Below, one piece after another: positions 6,607-13,116 of a stretch of DNA of 13,116 nucleotides. The notes beneath the pieces were generated by a model. It was not told the origin of the DNA. It made no database searches and saw nothing but the letters and a program-made list of their open reading frames with translations. The position numbers and the translations under genes are program-made. The stretch's first letter is position 1. Each line of letters starts with the position of its first letter. The DNA is from Methanobacteriota archaeon (lineage in GTDB: Archaea > Thermoplasmatota > Poseidoniia > Poseidoniales > Poseidoniaceae). The DNA is taken from the NCBI GenBank assembly GCA_002727515.1, contig PBXF01000035.1, forward strand, positions 25,176 through 38,291. Reading direction: 5' to 3'.

Positions 6607-7575
6607 ATGGGCGCTTCTCGGGAACTGTGGCCAGATGAATTTACAGTATTCAACATTCTATATGATAAATTCCTGTTTTGGTCCATTATCGTAGGAATTT
6701 TTACCTTTACTTGGTTATTAATTGCTGTTTTGAGGTTCCGAGATGGAATTGAGCCAAATAACAAAGAAGAGATTAAAGTTGGGACATTTCCAAAAGAAAG
6801 GCACAATTTCGATTTAGAATTCGCTTGGTTCTTAGGACCAACTATACTCGTCATCTGGGTGACTTTCTTAGCATTTGGTTCAATGAACATTGTTTGGGGA
6901 GAAGTCGCCAAACTACAGGATGACGAGAACTCATTCACTGTCGAAGTTAACGGAGTACAATGGGCATGGGAATTCAGATATCAAGACCCTCTGACATGGG
7001 AAGATATGGACACGGGACACGATGTATCGTGGGACACTACATCGGGATTAGTAATCAATGCCGGACAAGATGCCGTTGAAGCAAAGGTTACAGTTGGAAC
7101 AAGCACTACGACCCTAGATTTAACAAATCAGACCACAATGGAAGATTTCTTCATAGACTTTGAATTCCAAAGTGTCGAACTACTCAACGCAGATGGCGAT
7201 ATTGTCCACAGATGGCAACACATACCAGAAGGTAAAATGTTAAGCACAGAATTGATTATACCATGTGACACGAATGTTCTATTCAACATTCACTCTGATA
7301 AATATGGTGATAAGTCAAGTATCTATCAAGGCGTACAACACTCTTTCTGGCTTCAAGAATGGGGAATGAAAGAAGACGCTGTTCCTGGCTTGGAGGGAGG
7401 CACATGGATGTATGTACAACCAAACGAGGCCGGCGTGTGGCCGATTAGATGTGCTGAATACTGTGGCGAGTTCCACTCATTGATGATTGGTCAAGTAGAA
7501 GTCGTTGCTAGAGAAGGCACTAACTGTGATGAAGACTTTGGCATTTACTTCGAACATGAGGGGTTGAGATCATGA
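6607..7575 (+). CDS. coxB: Cytochrome c oxidase subunit II with CuA site
   Basis: A 322-residue subunit that takes electrons from the soluble or membrane donor through a binuclear copper (CuA) centre and passes them to subunit I. Two membrane helices (about 22-43 and 73-92) precede the outward-facing cupredoxin domain. CuA ligands are all present: His245 in VQHSFWLQEWGMK, then Cys282, Glu284 (backbone), Cys286, His290 and Met293 in CAEYCGEFHSLM. VNGVQWAWEFRY (114-125) is the conserved aromatic electron-entry patch. The stretch between that patch and the ELIIPCDTNVLF strand is about 90 residues (126-215), clearly longer than the short hairpin usual in this family. No cytochrome c domain is fused at the C-terminus. 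First gene of the operon; its stop overlaps the coxA start as ATGA. Confidence 0.96.
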   Translation: MGASRELWPDEFTVFNILYDKFLFWSIIVGIFTFTWLLIAVLRFRDGIEPNNKEEIKVGTFPKERHNFDLEFAWFLGPTILVIWVTFLAFGSMNIVWGEVAKLQDDENSFTVEVNGVQWAWEFRYQDPLTWEDMDTGHDVSWDTTSGLVINAGQDAVEAKVTVGTSTTTLDLTNQTTMEDFFIDFEFQSVELLNADGDIVHRWQHIPEGKMLSTELIIPCDTNVLFNIHSDKYGDKSSIYQGVQHSFWLQEWGMKEDAVPGLEGGTWMYVQPNEAGVWPIRCAEYCGEFHSLMIGQVEVVAREGTNCDEDFGIYFEHEGLRS

Positions 7576-9887
7576 GAGGAAGAAGCATTGCGATAATCGC
7601 AGTTCTACTGCTTGCGCTTGCTTCTACTACCTCCATGGAAGCTAGAAGAAACGGTGCCAACCTTGACGGTGCAGGAGAAAATGGCTGTTCTTGTCACGGA
7701 AATATCGATTCCGCCACAGTAATTACCATAGATGGCCTACCACAAATTTACAATGTCTCTGAAGAATACATCTTCACTATTACGGTAGAAAACCCCGATG
7801 TACCTATCAATACGGATGAAGGAGCACCTCATGGTGGTTTCAGAGTTTCCGTTGAAAACAACGTTGGTACGCTCGAACCAGTAGATGATAGTGCACTGGA
7901 CGATGGAGGATTCTTAATACACACAGAAGAAGGAAACAAGCAAAGAAGTTGGACTGTTAAGTGGACTGCTCCTTCAAGTGATACTGAAATTGCAAATTTC
8001 CTTGTTTACGGTAACGCTGTTAACGGTAACGGCGCACCTGATATGGATGGCTCTGACCAATGGAACAAAAAGGAATTTACCGTATCCGGAATTAACGCTG
8101 ACCCGGCTGCTGCGAGCGCTGAAGCACTTACAATTCTGATGACTGTCATTGGATTAGCCCTAGGTCTAATCTTGGTTGGAAGCATGTGGGTATTCTACAC
8201 AAGAAATCCAGATACTTTCTCGATTGGCGCGTTCTGGGCATACCTAAAGCCATGGTTGACAACCACTGACCACAAACAAGTTGGTATCCTGTATTTCCTA
8301 TACGGATTCTTCTTCTTCCTGGTTGGTGGCCTTCTAGCTCTATTATTCAGAATACAACTAGCACTACCGGAAAATGATTTCTTGACGTATGATGAATACA
8401 ACTCATTCTTTACACTGCACGGAACTACCATGATTTTCCTTGCTGCTATGCCGATGATTGCTGGATTCATGAATTACATTCTACCATTACAAATAGGAGC
8501 AAAAGATCTAGCATTCCCTAGAATAAATGCACTTGGATTCTGGTTAATCGTCGCTGCAGCCCCTCTAATCTTCACAGGTATATGGAGCGGTGAGGCGGCA
8601 GACATTACTTGGGTTATGTATCCTCCATATTCCAGTCTTGCAGGCTTGGGTACTGATCAGGGTCCGAATTCAGGAACGATTGCATTTATCGCAGGAATTG
8701 CATTACTAGGTGCCTCTTCAACTCTATCTGGTGTTAACTTCGTTACGACTACATTCACCATGAGAGCAAAGGGTGTTGGATGGATGAGAATGCCTCTATT
8801 TACCTGGTCTGTACTAATCAGCGTATTCATGCTATATGTGAGCCTGCCAGCATTCGTAATCGGTGTCTTCTTCTTACTATTCGATTCTACAATAGGAACG
8901 ACATTCTTCACATCTGGTGGCGACCCACTTCTGTTCCAGCATCTGTTCTGGTTCTTTGGACACCCTGAAGTATACGTGGTAGTTGTTCCTGCATTTGGTA
9001 TAGTATCTGAAGTACTTGCAACAAGTGCAAGAAGATCCATCTTCGGATACAAGTCCATGGTTTACGCTATGGTAGGAATTGGTGTAGTTGGATTCATTGT
9101 GTGGGGACACCACATGCTAACAAGTGGTATGAGTCCTGCATGGAGAGCTGCATTCATGATTACAACTATGGCTGTGGCAATTCCTACTGGAGTGAAGATA
9201 TTCAACTGGCTTGCTACTTTATGGGGAGGCAGTCTAGTGTTCAAGACTCACACATTGTGGTCTCTTGGATTCTTGATTACTTTCACACTGGGTGGATTAT
9301 CTGGAATGTTCTTCCCAGTTGCTGGCCTTGACACCCAATTCCATGATGGATACTTCGTCGTTGCTCACTTCCATTATGTATTCATTGGAGGAATTATCTT
9401 CGCATTATTCTCTGGAATCTACTACTGGTTCCCAAAGGTTACTGGAAGAAAGATGAACGAGACATTGGGTCTATGGCATTTCTTAATCGCTTTCAGTTCA
9501 TACAATGCAGCATTCTGGCCAATGCACGCTGTTGGTATCATGGGAATGCCAAGAAGAACCCACACTTATGCGGTTGAATCTGGATTTGCTGAACTAAACT
9601 TAGCAATCTCAACATTCGCTATCATCTTTGGATTATCACAATTGATTCTAGTCTGGAATATTGTCCGCTCTGTAAAGAAAGGAGAAAAGGTCGGCAAGGA
9701 CCCATGGGGTGGATGGTCGCTTGAATGGGCTGTCACATCGCCTCCACCGACTCCTTCCTTCGCAGTTTCGCCAGTCCAACATGATGCAAACGAAGGTGTA
9801 GAGCATCATGAGACGAAGTTTGAAACGATGATGAAGGGGCCGTTTAGAGCGATACGTGGTCTTTGGAACAAGGAGGCGAAATCATGA
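7572..9887 (+). CDS. coxA: Cytochrome c oxidase subunit I fused to an N-terminal secreted Reeler-like CxCH domain
   Basis: A 771-residue catalytic subunit that reduces oxygen to water and pumps protons. Residues 1-22 look like a signal peptide. Residues 25-180 form an extracellular beta domain with CSCH (39-42) and a Reeler / choice-of-anchor-like pattern (GLPQIYNVSEEY, HGGFRVSVEN, SWTVKWTAP). An extra membrane helix (about 185-208) leads into a standard subunit I beginning near TTDHKQVG (231). Low-spin haem ligands His283 and His601, high-spin haem ligand His599, CuB ligands His464, His513 and His514, and cross-link Tyr468 are present. D-channel Asp312 and Glu466 and K-channel Lys542 place it in family A1. 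Typical subunit I proteins are about 550 residues, so the extra 230 are the fusion. ATGA overlaps join it to coxB and coxC. The core assignment is certain; the naming of the N-terminal domain is inference. Confidence 0.96.
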   Translation: MRGRSIAIIAVLLLALASTTSMEARRNGANLDGAGENGCSCHGNIDSATVITIDGLPQIYNVSEEYIFTITVENPDVPINTDEGAPHGGFRVSVENNVGTLEPVDDSALDDGGFLIHTEEGNKQRSWTVKWTAPSSDTEIANFLVYGNAVNGNGAPDMDGSDQWNKKEFTVSGINADPAAASAEALTILMTVIGLALGLILVGSMWVFYTRNPDTFSIGAFWAYLKPWLTTTDHKQVGILYFLYGFFFFLVGGLLALLFRIQLALPENDFLTYDEYNSFFTLHGTTMIFLAAMPMIAGFMNYILPLQIGAKDLAFPRINALGFWLIVAAAPLIFTGIWSGEAADITWVMYPPYSSLAGLGTDQGPNSGTIAFIAGIALLGASSTLSGVNFVTTTFTMRAKGVGWMRMPLFTWSVLISVFMLYVSLPAFVIGVFFLLFDSTIGTTFFTSGGDPLLFQHLFWFFGHPEVYVVVVPAFGIVSEVLATSARRSIFGYKSMVYAMVGIGVVGFIVWGHHMLTSGMSPAWRAAFMITTMAVAIPTGVKIFNWLATLWGGSLVFKTHTLWSLGFLITFTLGGLSGMFFPVAGLDTQFHDGYFVVAHFHYVFIGGIIFALFSGIYYWFPKVTGRKMNETLGLWHFLIAFSSYNAAFWPMHAVGIMGMPRRTHTYAVESGFAELNLAISTFAIIFGLSQLILVWNIVRSVKKGEKVGKDPWGGWSLEWAVTSPPPTPSFAVSPVQHDANEGVEHHETKFETMMKGPFRAIRGLWNKEAKS
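9871..9876 (+). promoter_or_regulatory. Ribosome binding site AGGAGG for coxC
   Basis: AGGAGG lies inside the end of coxA, seven bases before the ATG at 9884. It selects MSGSLHDV as the coxC start over a longer in-frame start at 9863 and supports translation coupled to coxA. Confidence 0.7.
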
Positions 9888-11191
9888 GCGGCAGCCTACA
9901 CGATGTCAAAAATGAAGTCTGGATGAGAACCGTTCTAATTGCGGTTATCATGCTTGTTGTTGGTGCAACGGCATACGGTGTTTTACACGGAGCTATCGGT
10001 GGTGTGAAAGAAAACACCTGGGACGAAAAGAAAGACGAAGTTGCTGAAGCTAAAATGGCTTGGATGGACGCGAATAAAACCTTACAAGAAACCAACACTG
10101 GAGCAGATATAGCAGATGCTGCAGGTATAAAATACGAAGAAGCCCACGAAGCAGAAGAAGATGCTCATCTATCATATCTCACATGGACTACAGCAGGGAA
10201 AACGATTCTTGTTATGTTCATAATTTACGCAATGTTCTATGGGATTTCTGGTTTCTACAATAGTATACAACCCGAAGAAGAACATCATCATGGCGATGAC
10301 CATGAAGAGCATCACGGTTCTGCCTCTCCGATTCTAATGGCTGCCGGACTTCTGTTATTCATGATGGGATTCCCTGGATTTGTAAATACTTGCAAATCAC
10401 TATTGGGACTTGACTACCAAGCAGAAATGGGAGACTTCTCCTTAGCAATGGCTGGTTCTGTAATCTTAATCATGGGAATAGGTAATTGGTGGAATGAAGA
10501 CCTGAAAGGTCATCACGAACAAATTGCCACTTCTGATCCATTCGAAGGCCAAGATATCAGAAAAGCAGGAATGTGGATTTTCCTAATATCGGAGACCATG
10601 GTTTTCGCTTCCTTCTTCTCCTCTTACCTAAGAATGAGAACCGAATGGTGTACAGAATGGGCTAAAAATGCTGGAAAGTGCAGCGAGGTAGACACTACAA
10701 CCGCTTCTGACCTATTGCGTCATGAAGTTGGCACATTATTGCCTGGTGCCATAAACACATTCGCTTTGATTATATCTTCTTACACAATCGTGTTGGCACT
10801 AAAGGCTGCTAAAGATGTAAACTGGGAACCTTCAAAGAATGCTTTGATGGCTAAATTATTCCCAACACGAAAGAAGGCTGTTAGAAATTATCTGATTGTA
10901 ACCTTAGCCCTTGGTTCCTTGTTTATTGTATTGAAACTTGTAGAGTGGAGCCATCTAATCGCTGAAGGTTTCACTATCGATACTCAAGCAGGTTCAATAT
11001 TCTACGTAGCGACTGGAGCACACGGTCTGCACGTATTTATCGGACTCATAGTAATGCTATTCATGGTGTTCAAAGCGGATACTGTTGGCTATGACGAGAA
11101 CAATGGTAGAGGAATTGAGTACTTCGGATTGTACTGGCACTTTGTGGATTTGGCTTGGGTAGCCATATTCCCAGCATTCTATTTGTATTGA
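9884..11191 (+). CDS. coxC: Cytochrome c oxidase subunit III with a long N-terminal extension
   Basis: A 435-residue subunit III, which supports proton uptake and stability of subunit I. The recognisable core is the C-terminal part: RKAGMWIFLISETMVFASFF (226-245, conserved Glu236), TGAHGLHV (377-384) and YWHFVDLAW (417-425), with about five helices matching helices III-VII of the seven-helix form. The first 220 residues are not typical. They contain a helix (about 14-36), an Ala/Glu-rich probable coiled coil (46-96), helices at about 105-126, 148-168 and 185-201, and a His/Asp/Glu-rich loop, EEEHHHGDDHEEHHG (131-145). If the N-terminus is inside, the His-rich loop is cytoplasmic and the core enters the membrane in its normal orientation. 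ATGA overlap with coxA; subunit IV follows after 9 bp. Confidence 0.93.
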   Translation: MSGSLHDVKNEVWMRTVLIAVIMLVVGATAYGVLHGAIGGVKENTWDEKKDEVAEAKMAWMDANKTLQETNTGADIADAAGIKYEEAHEAEEDAHLSYLTWTTAGKTILVMFIIYAMFYGISGFYNSIQPEEEHHHGDDHEEHHGSASPILMAAGLLLFMMGFPGFVNTCKSLLGLDYQAEMGDFSLAMAGSVILIMGIGNWWNEDLKGHHEQIATSDPFEGQDIRKAGMWIFLISETMVFASFFSSYLRMRTEWCTEWAKNAGKCSEVDTTTASDLLRHEVGTLLPGAINTFALIISSYTIVLALKAAKDVNWEPSKNALMAKLFPTRKKAVRNYLIVTLALGSLFIVLKLVEWSHLIAEGFTIDTQAGSIFYVATGAHGLHVFIGLIVMLFMVFKADTVGYDENNGRGIEYFGLYWHFVDLAWVAIFPAFYLY

Positions 11192-11196
11192 GGTGA
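11192..11196 (+). promoter_or_regulatory. Ribosome binding site GGTGA for subunit IV
   Basis: GGTGA directly follows the coxC stop codon, four bases before the ATG at 11201. It is the same form as the site at 4222. Confidence 0.65.
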
Positions 11197-11200
11197 AAAT

Positions 11201-11605
11201 ATGGGTGAGGAAAAATATACAGGACCAATAGCAGGAATTTTCCAATGGTTTGCAGATAAATCAGGAACTGATGTATACTATGTGAATTTCATCATATTGA
11301 TGTTCTTCACATTATTCGAAGTTGCTGCTGTTTTCTTTGATTATATTCCTGGAACTGACATAGAGATCACAAGAACTGCTGTTTGGGGAGTTCTAATCGT
11401 GGTTGGCATAATCAAAGGATACGGGATAGCCGCTTTCTTCATGCACTTGAAGGGTGACCCGTTCATCTACACAAGAACCGCTCTTTTCCCAGTTGTCTTC
11501 GTTGCTTTAATGCTATGGGGAATCGGATTATCAAACCCAGACGGAATTGATAGTTTACCTGCATGGTGCACACCTAACTGGGACTATTCCTACGTAACAG
11601 AATAG
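11201..11605 (+). CDS. Cytochrome c oxidase subunit IV (prokaryotic COX4 type)
   Basis: A 134-residue membrane protein with three helices (about 25-46, 58-80 and 92-110). The segment IIKGYGIAAFFMHLKGD, at the end of the second helix, is the signature of prokaryotic COX4 proteins (lysine, then FFMHLK). This small subunit packs against the oxidase core and is thought to aid assembly or stability rather than catalysis. The acidic loop between helices 1 and 2 (YIPGTDIEIT) and the C-terminal tail (LPAWCTPNWDYSYVTE) are hydrophilic, and the tail carries one Cys. It sits 9 bp after coxC and 18 bp before the SCO gene, in the middle of the operon. Identification rests on the signature plus position. 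Confidence 0.87.
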   Translation: MGEEKYTGPIAGIFQWFADKSGTDVYYVNFIILMFFTLFEVAAVFFDYIPGTDIEITRTAVWGVLIVVGIIKGYGIAAFFMHLKGDPFIYTRTALFPVVFVALMLWGIGLSNPDGIDSLPAWCTPNWDYSYVTE

Positions 11606-11611
11606 TCACAC

Positions 11612-11617
11612 GGAGGT
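11612..11617 (+). promoter_or_regulatory. Ribosome binding site GGAGGT for the SCO gene
   Basis: GGAGGT lies six bases before the ATG at 11624. It favours that ATG over the in-frame TTG at 11618, which touches the site. Confidence 0.7.
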
Positions 11618-11623
11618 TTGAAA

Positions 11624-12697
11624 ATGAAGTGGTTAGGATTTTGTATATCTGTATTACTCTTAGCTAGTGGGATACCATCAACAGCAGCAGACGGTGATGG
11701 ATTACACTGGAACGGAGTTAAGCTTGATAGAGGATCTATTGCAAATCATTTGTTGACAGACCAAAACGGTGACTTATACTCCTTGCATGAAGACAACGCT
11801 GATGTAAATGTGGTTGCTTTCATATTCACATCTTGTCCTGATGTATGCCCTGTGATTACAAGTAACCTAGTTTCTGTTGAAAAGCAGATTCAAGATATCG
11901 ATTATCAGTTCATATCGATTACCGTTGACCCTGCAAATGACGACCCTGCTGCCTTGAAAGAATATAGTGAAAATTTTAATGCAGATTGGCCTCATCTTAC
12001 AGGATCTCAAGCGAAACTTCAAACGGTTTGGGACGATTTTAACATCAATGTCAAGGTAGAGGAAATCGAATCCCATGATGACCATGACCATGATGAAATG
12101 GTGCATGAAATGATAGTATTATACCCCGACAATACTACTTCAATGCTTGAGGTAGAGATGAGCAGCCTTCCCATGGAAAATGCTACAGGATGGAACTTAA
12201 CAACTGCTGCAACTTCTGAAAATAATATGTCTCTCAATTATTCAACCCACGAAGAGTACGGTAATTCTGTTTCTGGCATCAACGGTATAGACTCCCCAGA
12301 TGATTGGAGTTGGTGGTGGTCGCTCTATCTATGGAATGATACTAATTCAACTTGGGAAGTGAGTAATGTAGGAATTGATAGCGTCATGATTATGCAGGAT
12401 ACCGATCACATAGCATGGGCTGCTTCCAATGCAAACCTAAGTATGATTCCAGTACCTATGTCTGAAAGACACGATACCACAGTTTCTCATTCTTCACAAA
12501 CATTCATCCTCGACGGGGATTGGAAACCCATTGTTGCATACATGGGTTCTAATTGGGATGTTAGTAACTTTGTAGAAGATATGAACAGAGCCGCCCCTGT
12601 AGTAGTTGACGATTCCGAAGACGTTCCAGGATTTACCGTTCAAATTGTTGTAATGAGCCTTGGTCTAGCGATTATCGCTGCAAGAAGGCTTGAATGA
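11624..12697 (+). CDS. SCO1/SenC-type copper chaperone with an inserted domain and a PGF-CTERM-like tail
   Basis: A 357-residue exported protein that delivers copper to, or reduces the cysteines of, the CuA site of subunit II. Residues 1-22 are a signal peptide. The SCO thioredoxin fold starts near 27: VVAFIFTSCPDVCP with Cys71 and Cys75, ISITVDPANDDPAALKEY, then DWPHLTG. The third copper ligand, His289 (VSHSSQTFILD), comes only after about 135 extra residues; in ordinary SCO proteins that gap is about 20. The insert begins with a His/Asp-rich patch (HDDHDHDEMVHE, 151-162). It then has a segment (about 213-268, INGI, W-rich, ending TDHIAWAA) that resembles a DUF4430-like domain. The tail has PGF (335-337), a helix and ARR, the layout of a PGF-CTERM archaeosortase signal. 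It is the last gene of the operon. SCO identity is firm; the insert and tail names are inference. Confidence 0.92.
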   Translation: MKWLGFCISVLLLASGIPSTAADGDGLHWNGVKLDRGSIANHLLTDQNGDLYSLHEDNADVNVVAFIFTSCPDVCPVITSNLVSVEKQIQDIDYQFISITVDPANDDPAALKEYSENFNADWPHLTGSQAKLQTVWDDFNINVKVEEIESHDDHDHDEMVHEMIVLYPDNTTSMLEVEMSSLPMENATGWNLTTAATSENNMSLNYSTHEEYGNSVSGINGIDSPDDWSWWWSLYLWNDTNSTWEVSNVGIDSVMIMQDTDHIAWAASNANLSMIPVPMSERHDTTVSHSSQTFILDGDWKPIVAYMGSNWDVSNFVEDMNRAAPVVVDDSEDVPGFTVQIVVMSLGLAIIAARRLE

Positions 12698-12740
12698 TTT
12701 CGGATAGATTCTTGAAAGGAATGCCCTCCCATCAAATCAA

Positions 12741-12823
12741 GCGGAGATCGCATAGCCTGGTATTGCGGTGGACTTGAAATCCACTGTCCCTCGGACACGG
12801 GAGTTCGAATCTCTCTCTCCGCG
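12741..12823 (+). tRNA. tRNA-Ser (anticodon TGA)
   Basis: An 83-base class II tRNA. Acceptor stem GCGGAGA (12741-12747) pairs with TCTCCGC (12816-12822), with discriminator G at 12823. The anticodon stem GTGGA/TCCAC (12768-12772 and 12780-12784) closes a seven-base loop CTTGAAA with anticodon TGA at 12775-12777. A long variable arm (TGTCC CTC GGACA) and T arm GGGAG TTCGAAT CTCTC follow. The long variable arm, UGA anticodon and discriminator G agree on serine. CCA is not encoded. It reads UCN codons, mainly UCA. No intron is seen, and no clear TATA box lies in the 43 bases after the SCO gene, so it may be processed from a longer transcript. Confidence 0.97.
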
Positions 12824-12827
12824 CCTT

Positions 12828-12839
12828 GTTTAATTAAAC
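12828..12839. repeat. 12-bp perfect palindrome downstream of tRNA-Ser
   Basis: GTTTAATTAAAC is self-complementary over all twelve bases and begins five bases after the tRNA end. Being AT-rich it could be part of a termination or promoter region between the tRNA and the lipoprotein gene (start 12890). With no T-run after it, its role is open, and a chance palindrome in AT-rich DNA is possible. Confidence 0.35.
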
Positions 12840-12889
12840 CGTTCTTGATTAGGAAAGGGTTCAACAACTCAATCGGTCGTGGGCAGTAC

Positions 12890-13116
12890 ATGGCCGGCCG
12901 GAGGGTGCAAGTTGCTTTGCTTACCACCCTGCTGATGCTGATGTCTGGATGCATTTACGCTGATACTCCAGAATGGGGAACAGGCGATGGTCAAATCAAG
13001 GTCACAATTGATTCGAGTAGCAATACTGCTGACATTCAATCAAAAATGGGAGAAGGATACAGTAACGACAATGTTCCACTTATTGAGTGCGAAAATTCAA
13101 CAATCAAAGTTACAGG
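12890..13116 (+). CDS. Lipoprotein of unknown function, N-terminal part cut by the window end
   Basis: 75 complete codons are visible. The N-terminus is a lipoprotein signal peptide: basic MAGRR, a hydrophobic run VALLTTLLMLM, and a lipobox MSGC with the modified Cys at residue 21. The mature part begins IYADTPEWGTGDG and continues as a beta-rich sequence (IKVTIDSSS, then NVPLIECENSTIKVT). No family was recognised, and the rest lies outside the window. It has no strong Shine-Dalgarno. The 66 bases after the tRNA, including the palindrome at 12828, would contain its promoter. A longer frame on the opposite strand covers this start and the tRNA but is an artefact. Confidence 0.75.
   Translation, partial: MAGRRVQVALLTTLLMLMSGCIYADTPEWGTGDGQIKVTIDSSSNTADIQSKMGEGYSNDNVPLIECENSTIKVT

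Noticed and set aside
7686..7697. CSCH in the coxA N-terminal domain as a true haem c site
   Set aside because: Haem c attachment normally needs CxxCH; here only one residue separates the cysteines. It is kept as a possible metal site, not called a cytochrome c.
8657..9331. Several frames of 60-130 codons on both strands within coxA
   Set aside because: All lie within the highly conserved subunit I core, which fully explains the sequence.
12824..12889. Attachment site or mobile element next to the tRNA
   Set aside because: tRNA genes are common integration targets, but no repeat of the tRNA 3' end and no integrase gene is visible in the window.
12640..12954. 104-codon minus-strand frame containing GAEREIRTPVSEG
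   Set aside because: It is the antisense of tRNA-Ser and the flanking genes. This EREIRTP-type peptide is a familiar false protein from the complement of serine tRNA genes.

Overview
The window looks like the chromosome of an aerobic, planktonic euryarchaeon, most likely Marine Group II/III (Poseidoniales-like, Thermoplasmatota). The archaeal signs are a Sec61-beta type SecG, a UPF0292 TOPRIM protein, GGAGGTGAT-type ribosome binding sites, candidate leaderless promoters, a tRNA gene without an encoded CCA, and a secreted protein ending in a PGF-CTERM-like (archaeosortase) tail. The moderately AT-rich sequence and the cytochrome oxidase domain fusions fit that group. The assignment is inference, because no rRNA gene is present.

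Left part (1-6509), a mosaic of short transcription units. It opens with the start of a gene leaving the left edge on the minus strand. On the plus strand follow an acidic protein of unknown function and secG. Two minus-strand genes of unknown function come next (a 119 aa basic protein and a multi-pass membrane protein). On the plus strand again are a full-length NSUN2/Trm4-like RNA m5C methyltransferase, a membrane-anchored secreted protein resembling Omp28-type thioredoxin-fold proteins but without CXXC, and an Lrp/AsnC regulator. A minus-strand pair, DUF167 (YggU) and UPF0292 TOPRIM, overlaps by 11 bp, and the TOPRIM gene also overlaps the 3' end of the Lrp gene.

Central part (6578-12697), one tightly coupled operon for an A-type haem-copper cytochrome c oxidase: coxB (CuA subunit II), coxA (subunit I), coxC (subunit III), a COX4-type subunit IV, and a SCO copper chaperone that matures the CuA site. 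The coxB/coxA and coxA/coxC junctions are both ATGA overlaps, and the last two genes have strong Shine-Dalgarno sites. The catalytic, CuA and proton-channel residues are all visible. Four of the five proteins have unusual architectures. Subunit I carries a secreted Reeler-like domain with a CxCH motif at its N-terminus. Subunit II has an enlarged cupredoxin loop. Subunit III has a 220-residue N-terminal extension with extra membrane helices and a His-rich loop. SCO is split by about 135 inserted residues and ends in a PGF-CTERM-like tail. This remodelled oxidase is the most interesting system in the window.

Right edge (12741-13116): a class II tRNA-Ser(UGA) gene, a short perfect palindrome, and the start of a lipoprotein gene cut by the window end. 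No IS element, CRISPR array, integrase or rRNA gene was seen, and no stretch over 300 bases lacks a gene.
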